64,000 nt of DNA from Mycobacterium sp. DL99. GTDB lineage: Bacteria > Actinomycetota > Actinomycetes > Mycobacteriales > Mycobacteriaceae. The stretch spans positions 6,318,483 through 6,382,482 of the forward strand of contig NZ_SJOM01000007.1 of NCBI RefSeq assembly GCF_004762045.1, in the 5' to 3' direction. Positions 58,982 to 64,000 of the stretch are shown one piece after another; the stretch's first letter is position 1; each line of letters opens with the position of its first letter. Position numbers and translations under genes: made by a program. The notes under the pieces are model-generated. The model ran no database searches and was not told the DNA's origin. It worked only from the letters and a program-made list of their open reading frames with translations.

Positions 58982-60529
58982 ATGCCTGACGAACCGCTCC
59001 GCGACGATCTCGCCGAACTGCTGCGCCGAAGGGCGTTGACGCAGGACGCAGGCCGGCCCGACGCTGTCTCCCGCCGGCACGCGACCGGGGGCCGGACCGC
59101 CCGGGAGAACATCGCCGACCTGGTCGATGACGGGTCCTTCGTCGAATACGGAAGGTTCGCGATCGCGGCCCAGCGGCAGCGTCGCACCCTCGACGACCTC
59201 ATCGAACGCACGCCCGCAGACGGTCTGCTGGCCGGAACCGCTCGGATCGGCGGCGCGGCATGCGCGGTGCTGTCCTATGACTACACCGTGCTGGCCGGCA
59301 CCCAGGGCGCTCTGGGCCACCGCAAGAAGGACCGGCTGTTCGAGATCATCGAGCGGCTGAAGCTGCCGACGGTGTTCTTCGCCGAAGGAGGCGGCGGACG
59401 ACCCGGTGACACCGACATTCCGACGGTCTCGTCCCTGGAGATCCGGGCATTCGCGTTGTGGGCGGGGCTTTCTGGCGTGGTACCGCGCATCGCCGTGGTC
59501 AAGGGCAGGTGTTTCGCCGGCAATGCGGTGATCGCCGGTGCGGCCGACCTGATCGTCGCCACCCAGGACAGCTCCATCGGGATGGGTGGGCCCGCGATGA
59601 TCGCCGGCGGCGGCCTCGGGGATGTCGCGCCTGACGACGTCGGCCCGATCTCGGTGCAGGCGGCCAACGGCGTCGTCGACGTCGTGGTGGCGGACGAGAC
59701 GGAGGCGGTCGCGACCACCAGGACCTTGATGGGGTACTTCACCGGGACGACCGAACCTGGTCCGGTTGCCGACCAAACCGACCTGCGCACAATGGTTCCC
59801 GAACGCGCCCGGCGCGCCTACCCGGTCGCACCGATCATCGAGTCACTGGCCGACACCGGCTCGGTCACCGTGCTGCGGGAGAAGTTCGCCCCGGAGATGG
59901 TGACGGCCCTGGCGCGCATCGACGGTAGGCCGGTGGGCGTCATCGCCAACAACACCATGGTGATGGCCGGTGCCATCACGGCCGCAGCCTCCGACAAGGC
60001 CGCCCGGTTCCTGCAGCTGTGCAACGCATTCGGCCTGCCGGTGGTATCACTGGTGGACTGCCCCGGCTACATGGTCGGCCCGGCGGCCGAGGCCGAAGCC
60101 CTGGTGCGGCGCGGCTCTCGGCTGCTGGTGGCCGGTGCCGCGCTGACGGTGCCGCTGGTCGCGGTGATCTTGCGCCGCGGTTATGGCCTTGGGGCACAGG
60201 CGATGTGCGGTGGTAGCCTCCATGAGCCGCTGCTCACGGTGGCCTGGCCGGGTGCCCATCTGGGTCCGATGGGCCTGGAGGGAGCCGTCCGCCTGGGTCT
60301 GCGGAAAGAACTGGAGGCCATCGCCGACGACGACGAGCGCGAGCAGGCCGTGCGGGCCGCCACCGCGGCGGCCGAGGAGAACGCGCGAGCGCTCAACTCC
60401 GCCTCACTGTTCGAGATCGACGACGTCATCGACCCGGCCGAAACGCGTGGGCTGATCGCCGCCACACTGGCCGCGGCCGCTGAGCACGAGCGACCCGCGC
60501 CCCGTGCGCGGTTCATCGACACCTGGTGA
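58982..60529 (+). CDS. Acyl-CoA carboxylase carboxyltransferase (beta) subunit, AccD family
   Basis: 515 residues. N- and C-terminal crotonase-like halves carry GRFAIAAQRQR..., YDYTVLAGTQG and CPGYMVGPAAE, all of the AccD family. It transfers CO2 from biotin to an acyl-CoA and needs a separate biotin-carrying alpha chain, not seen here. Substrate (acetyl-, propionyl- or longer acyl-CoA) not deduced. Confidence 0.93.
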   Translation: MPDEPLRDDLAELLRRRALTQDAGRPDAVSRRHATGGRTARENIADLVDDGSFVEYGRFAIAAQRQRRTLDDLIERTPADGLLAGTARIGGAACAVLSYDYTVLAGTQGALGHRKKDRLFEIIERLKLPTVFFAEGGGGRPGDTDIPTVSSLEIRAFALWAGLSGVVPRIAVVKGRCFAGNAVIAGAADLIVATQDSSIGMGGPAMIAGGGLGDVAPDDVGPISVQAANGVVDVVVADETEAVATTRTLMGYFTGTTEPGPVADQTDLRTMVPERARRAYPVAPIIESLADTGSVTVLREKFAPEMVTALARIDGRPVGVIANNTMVMAGAITAAASDKAARFLQLCNAFGLPVVSLVDCPGYMVGPAAEAEALVRRGSRLLVAGAALTVPLVAVILRRGYGLGAQAMCGGSLHEPLLTVAWPGAHLGPMGLEGAVRLGLRKELEAIADDDEREQAVRAATAAAEENARALNSASLFEIDDVIDPAETRGLIAATLAAAAEHERPAPRARFIDTW

Positions 60530-60532
60530 CGT

Positions 60533-61018
60533 TCACAGCTCCAGATACATGATGTGCAGCCCGACGAGGCCCTGGGTCCGCGACCGGTAGGCCTTCGGGA
60601 CGGTACCGATGATCCGGAAGCCCAGGTCCTGCCAGAGCGCCACCGCCCGCGCGTTCGTCTCCACCACCGCGTTGAACTGGATTGCCCGGTAACCGTTTTC
60701 GCGGTGCCAGTCGATCACCCACCGGCCCATGGCCCGCCCGATACCGCGCGCGGACGAGGCCGGATCGACCATGAAACTCGCGGTGCCGACATGGTCACCG
60801 CGGCCGGGTTTGTTCGGCCCCATCCGCGCGGTGCCGACGATGGCTCCGTCGACCACCGCGACGATGGTCTGACCGGGTTCAGGAGCCAGCCAGAGCTCGT
60901 GGATCTGCCGGTCGGTCAAGTCATCCGGATACGTGTAGCTTTCGCCGTCGGCAACGATGGCGCGGAAAAATGGTGCGATCTCGGCGATGTCATCAGCCGT
61001 GGCGGTGCGGATTTCCAC
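60533..61018 (-). CDS. GNAT acetyltransferase
   Basis: 161 residues, GTG start. The GNAT core has the acetyl-CoA loop SSARGIGRAMG (about 88-98), then WHRENGYRAIQFNAV and ALWQDLGFRIIGTVP. Target unknown; the overall layout resembles amino-acid or antibiotic-type N-acetyltransferases. Convergent with accD, 3 bases apart. Confidence 0.9.
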   Translation of the reverse strand: MEIRTATADDIAEIAPFFRAIVADGESYTYPDDLTDRQIHELWLAPEPGQTIVAVVDGAIVGTARMGPNKPGRGDHVGTASFMVDPASSARGIGRAMGRWVIDWHRENGYRAIQFNAVVETNARAVALWQDLGFRIIGTVPKAYRSRTQGLVGLHIMYLEL

Positions 61019-61040
61019 GCCCCGACCTTACGACCACCCA

Positions 61041-61076
61041 TTGACTACACGCTGTAGTAGAACGTAGCGTCCGGGC
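61041..61076 (+). promoter_or_regulatory. Palindrome overlapping a -35-like box before the DUF4383 gene
   Basis: ACTACA (61044-61049), CGC, TGTAGT (61053-61058) is a perfect 15-bp inverted repeat. TTGACT (61041-61046) resembles a -35 box, and TAGCGT lies about 18 bases on as a possible -10. The geometry suits a repressor that blocks RNA polymerase. Confidence 0.55.
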
Positions 61077-61514
61077 ATGCAGAGGTGGAGTTTCGCCCAA
61101 TGGGGACTGCTGATCATCTCGCTGTTCCATGTGGTGCAGGCAATCATCGGTTTCATTGCCGAGCCGAGTTTCGCCATCGGCCCGGATGCGCCGACGACAC
61201 CGATTCTCGGGATGGACTACAACGGCTGGCATGCAGTGGCCGGCCTGGCGCTGTTCGGCCCGGGCCTGGTTTTGTGCTGGCGCAAATCCTGGGCCGTGCT
61301 CTATCTCCTGCTGGCCGCGGTGGCCGGAGCGCTGCCGGGAATCTGGGCGTTCTTCTCCAATCAGGTGGCCTACATATTCGCCTTCCCCAACAACATCACC
61401 GACGCGGTCGTGCACATGGCAACCGCCGCGCTCATGCTGGCCGTGGCTGGTGTGCAGATCTACCGCGATGGCGGCCTACGTAACTCGTTGTCTGGGCTAA
61501 CCCTGAAACGGTGA
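61077..61514 (+). CDS. DUF4383 membrane protein
   Basis: 145 residues. Four hydrophobic helices (about 8-26, 50-66, 70-92, 108-126), matching the DUF4383 family. Conserved His residues lie at FHVVQAIIGF, NGWHAVAGL and VVHMATA. Function unknown. A palindrome sits at its promoter. ATG start. Confidence 0.85.
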   Translation: MQRWSFAQWGLLIISLFHVVQAIIGFIAEPSFAIGPDAPTTPILGMDYNGWHAVAGLALFGPGLVLCWRKSWAVLYLLLAAVAGALPGIWAFFSNQVAYIFAFPNNITDAVVHMATAALMLAVAGVQIYRDGGLRNSLSGLTLKR

Positions 61515-61785
61515 GCAGATCAGTTAGCTGGCCGGAACCTGGATAACAATTCGATCACTACGCCCGACGCCGGAGATCACGATCAATTAAGAATGGCGAT
61601 CGGTCTCTGAGACATTTCAAGATCATCGGCCGCAATTCGTCGGCATTGAGGCGCAATTCACGGCGGCAGTAGTAACACCACCACACCCGCCACAGCCGTT
61701 TCACATCGCAGATGTTTTGCTCGGCCGCGTCGCGGTTACCTTCGAATTCGGGCCGGGGACATCAGAATCCCGAAGGAAATTGATC
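61515..61785. other. 271-base intergenic region
   Basis: No coding frame supported. No IdeR-like box or clear terminator is seen, although the start is A/T-rich (AATTAAGAATGG). The downstream haemophore-like gene has AAGGAAATTGATC immediately before its ATG. Confidence 0.4.
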
Positions 61786-62184
61786 ATGAAATTCACTGAT
61801 ATCACCGCACGCCGTGGAATTGCCGGCGCATGTGCCGCCGGACTGCTCGGCGGGATCGCCGCCGCGATGATCGGCGCACCGACGGCGTCCGCCGCACCCG
61901 ACTGCAGCGCCAGCGGGGTGGCCGGCACCGTCAGCAGCACCACCGGTGCCGCGCGCGCCTATCTGGACAGCCACCCGGGCGCCAACCAGGCCGTGACCAC
62001 CGCGTTCACTCAGCCGCGTCCGCAGGCTGCGGCCACGCTGCGCGGTTACTTCACCGCCAACCCGCAGGAGTACTACGACCTGCGCGGCATCCTGGCACCC
62101 ATCGGTGACACGCAGCGCGCATGCAACGTGACGGCACTGTCACCCGAGCTGGCCTCGGCCTACTCGGACTTCATGGCCGGGTAG
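61786..62184 (+). CDS. Haemophore-like secreted protein
   Basis: 132 residues. Signal peptide residues 1-about 37 (GACAAGLLGGIAAAMIGAPTASAA), then a small helical domain with paired Cys (DCSAS and RACNV) and YFTANPQEYYDLRGILAPI, typical of the mycobacterial haemophore family (Rv0203-like). It may bind and shuttle haem outside the cell; the family often acts with MmpL proteins, none seen here. AAGGAA lies before the ATG. Confidence 0.85.
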   Translation: MKFTDITARRGIAGACAAGLLGGIAAAMIGAPTASAAPDCSASGVAGTVSSTTGAARAYLDSHPGANQAVTTAFTQPRPQAAATLRGYFTANPQEYYDLRGILAPIGDTQRACNVTALSPELASAYSDFMAG

Positions 62185-62249
62185 TCCGTCGGTGTCGGCT
62201 CGCAGCCTGTTATTACCGTGGAGCCAGGCCGACACGTCAAGGAGGACGG

Positions 62250-64000
62250 ATGGCGAACCAGTGGCAGACGGTCCGAGGCAGCCGAAGCAAGAAGGTGGCC
62301 GGACAATCGGCGACCCGCGTCCGTAAGCGCAACCCATCGCCGCTGGAACCGGCCTGGACGCCACCGCCGGCCCGCTACGGCGTCGGGGTCCACCACAACG
62401 TGGCGGTCCGCGCCTCCGACGGCACCGTGCTCCGCGCAGACATCCACTATCCGACGGTGCCTGAGACCGGGGCGCCCGCGCCGGGACCGTTCCCGGTGCT
62501 GCTGTCCATCACGCCCTACGGCAAGAAGGCCCCGCCGCCGGCCGCCCAGATCGGCGGCGGGGCCACCCCGTACCTGATCCGGCGCGGCTACATCGAGGTG
62601 ATGGCCGACGTGCGGGGCACCGGCGTCTCGGGCGGCTCGTTCGAGATGCTGGGCGCCGCCCAGGTCCAGGACGGCGTCGACTTGGTGAATTGGGCTGCGC
62701 GGCTGCCGAATTCCAACGGCCGGGTCGGGATGTTCGGTATCTCCTACCTGGCCATCAACCAGCTTCTCACCGCCGCCGCGGTCGGCCCCGACTCACCGCT
62801 GAAGGCGATCTTCCCGGTGATGGCCGCCAACGATTTCTACCGCGACGTGGTCACCATGGGCGGGGTACCGCACATGCGTACGGTGCGCGCCTACGGCGCG
62901 GTCTACTCGCTCCTCAACGTGGTCAACCCGGCGCTGGAGTTCACCAAGCGCGGCGCTCATGAGCGGCCCCGGGCCGGTGGCCTGGCCGCGGTCCGCCAGC
63001 GCGGGCGTGCCCAGCGCCAGTACTTCCGCACCATGATCGGCGACGCCACAGCCGGCGGCGACACCGCCTTCGACGGGCCGTTCTGGGACACCATGCGGGC
63101 CTCGGACGTATTGCCGGAGATCGCGAAGAACAAGGTCGCCGTGTTTCTGATCGGCGGCTGGCACGACGCCTTCCAGCGCGGCGCACCACTGAACTACGCC
63201 GCGCTGCAGAACGCCTACACCGGCCGGCCACCCAACGCTCCGATGGCGCCCGGCCAACCGCTCTCGGACCGGGTGCAGTTGATCATGGGCCCCTGGTATC
63301 ACGTCTCAGACATGGACGGGCTGCATGTCCATGCGTTGCAGCTTCGCTGGTTCGACCGGTGGCTCAAGGACGACACCGACGCCGAGGTGACCGGTGCGCC
63401 GATCCGCTTCCAGGCCATCGGCAGCCAGTCGTGGTTCCAGGCGCAGGATTACCCCTTCCCCGAAGCCAGGCCGACGCGGCTCTATCTGGCCGAGGGCGGG
63501 CACCTCGTCGCCGAGCCCGCCGGTGAGCAGACCGAGGCCACGCTGCTTTATGCGGTGCGTGGTCCGATATCCGGGCGCAGCCTCGAACAGTGGACCCTGG
63601 GGATGGGCAGCTTCATGGCCGCCCAGGCGGGACGGCGCATCCGCTATGACCTGGACAACCGCCGGCTTCAGCGCGAGGCCCTGACCTACACCACGGCCGA
63701 GTTCACCGAGGCCCAACTGATCGCCGGCCCAGTCGTTTTGACCGTGCAGGCGACGGCCGACAGCACCGAGACGCTGTGGGTGGCCCATCTCGACGACGTC
63801 GCTCCGGACGGCGCCAGCCGACCGCTGACCCAGGGTGCCCTGCTCGGATCGCACCGGGCGCTGGATCCGGAGAAGACGTGGTACCTGCCGGACGGGACAG
63901 TGTTGCGGCCACACCACATCAGTACCCGCACCGCCGCCACGCCCGTCCTGCCCGGTGAGCTGACCCGGTACGACCTGGAGATCTTCCCCACCGCGGCACT
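62250..64000 (+). CDS. CocE/NonD-family hydrolase (X-Pro dipeptidyl-peptidase S15), 3' end cut
   Basis: At least 583 residues, open to the window end. GGAGG precedes ATG 62250. The alpha/beta hydrolase triad is S165 in GISYLA, D306 in GGWHDAF and H351 in PWYHV; DVRGTGVSGG (120-129) provides the oxyanion-hole arginine. The C-terminal jelly-roll typical of the family starts near residue 440. Broad esterase, acylase or peptidase roles are possible. The first 40 residues are basic and may be an extension. Confidence 0.92.
   Translation, partial: MANQWQTVRGSRSKKVAGQSATRVRKRNPSPLEPAWTPPPARYGVGVHHNVAVRASDGTVLRADIHYPTVPETGAPAPGPFPVLLSITPYGKKAPPPAAQIGGGATPYLIRRGYIEVMADVRGTGVSGGSFEMLGAAQVQDGVDLVNWAARLPNSNGRVGMFGISYLAINQLLTAAAVGPDSPLKAIFPVMAANDFYRDVVTMGGVPHMRTVRAYGAVYSLLNVVNPALEFTKRGAHERPRAGGLAAVRQRGRAQRQYFRTMIGDATAGGDTAFDGPFWDTMRASDVLPEIAKNKVAVFLIGGWHDAFQRGAPLNYAALQNAYTGRPPNAPMAPGQPLSDRVQLIMGPWYHVSDMDGLHVHALQLRWFDRWLKDDTDAEVTGAPIRFQAIGSQSWFQAQDYPFPEARPTRLYLAEGGHLVAEPAGEQTEATLLYAVRGPISGRSLEQWTLGMGSFMAAQAGRRIRYDLDNRRLQREALTYTTAEFTEAQLIAGPVVLTVQATADSTETLWVAHLDDVAPDGASRPLTQGALLGSHRALDPEKTWYLPDGTVLRPHHISTRTAATPVLPGELTRYDLEIFPTAA

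Noticed and set aside
1..64000. CRISPR arrays, insertion sequences, tRNA/rRNA genes
   Set aside because: No direct-repeat array, transposase motif or tRNA cloverleaf was noticed on reading; a dedicated scan was not possible.

Overview
The window is GC-rich actinobacterial chromosome and looks like a rapidly growing mycobacterium (Mycolicibacterium type). Supporting evidence is treS-mak, EF-G2 (fusA2), a split-F420/PPOX protein of the Rv0121c family, irtAB mycobactin importer genes, an orphan Mce protein, a mycobacterial haemophore-like protein, many TetR regulators, and a small type VII (ESX) substrate module. The blocks fusA2 / Rv0121c-like / treS / mak follow the M. tuberculosis Rv0120c-Rv0127 neighbourhood, inverted and with extra genes inserted. 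No rRNA, tRNA, IS element, prophage or CRISPR array was seen. Coding density is very high, with many 4-base ATGA/GTGA stop-start overlaps.

Layout. 1-5595: end of an acyl-CoA dehydrogenase, a convergent MFS exporter, then mak and treS (trehalose to maltose to maltose-1-phosphate). 5823-7714: XRE-like protein, HugZ/DUF2470 flavoprotein and an orotate-PRTase paralogue, closed by a large hairpin. 7820-11647: a complete polyamine/iron/phosphonate-type ABC importer operon (minus strand). 11802-12678: secreted protein and Rv0121c-like PPOX protein. 12776-15956: ESX substrate module (EspC-like partner, WXG protein with RHS-like repeats and a glycine-zipper tail, four-helix membrane protein, EspG-like chaperone), the most interesting locus. 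16102-18261: fusA2. 18258-21710: ferredoxin, P450 and carboxymuconolactone decarboxylase-like operon with a divergent TetR and a perfect operator, then an SDR. 21862-30961: orphan Mce, DMT transporter, histidine phosphatase, O-methyltransferase, DUF2127, AraC/amidohydrolase pair, and two unknown proteins. 31012-36058: irtA-irtB behind a TetR gene.

36149-43057: TetR/enoyl-CoA hydratase, then a TetR-controlled ring-cleavage operon (extradiol dioxygenase, FAH-fold hydrolase, FAD monooxygenase, P450). 43088-49015: a secreted Gly/Trp/Cys peptide and an operon for CoA-ester degradation (extended SDR, double acyl-CoA dehydrogenase, Cys-less thiolase fold, DUF35) with a divergent TetR. 49027-51183: GyrA-like/GNAT fusion, a small protein and a LuxR regulator. 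51186-54946: Dyp peroxidase, PCuAC copper chaperone, PepSY protein and a membrane protein. 55009-64000: methyltransferase, ArsR/AHSA1 pair, nitrobindin, serine hydrolase, F420/PPOX enzyme, acyl-CoA carboxylase beta chain, GNAT, DUF4383 protein, haemophore-like protein and the 5' part of a CocE/S15 hydrolase that runs off the window.

All functional calls come from reading the sequence and from remembered family knowledge; no search was run.
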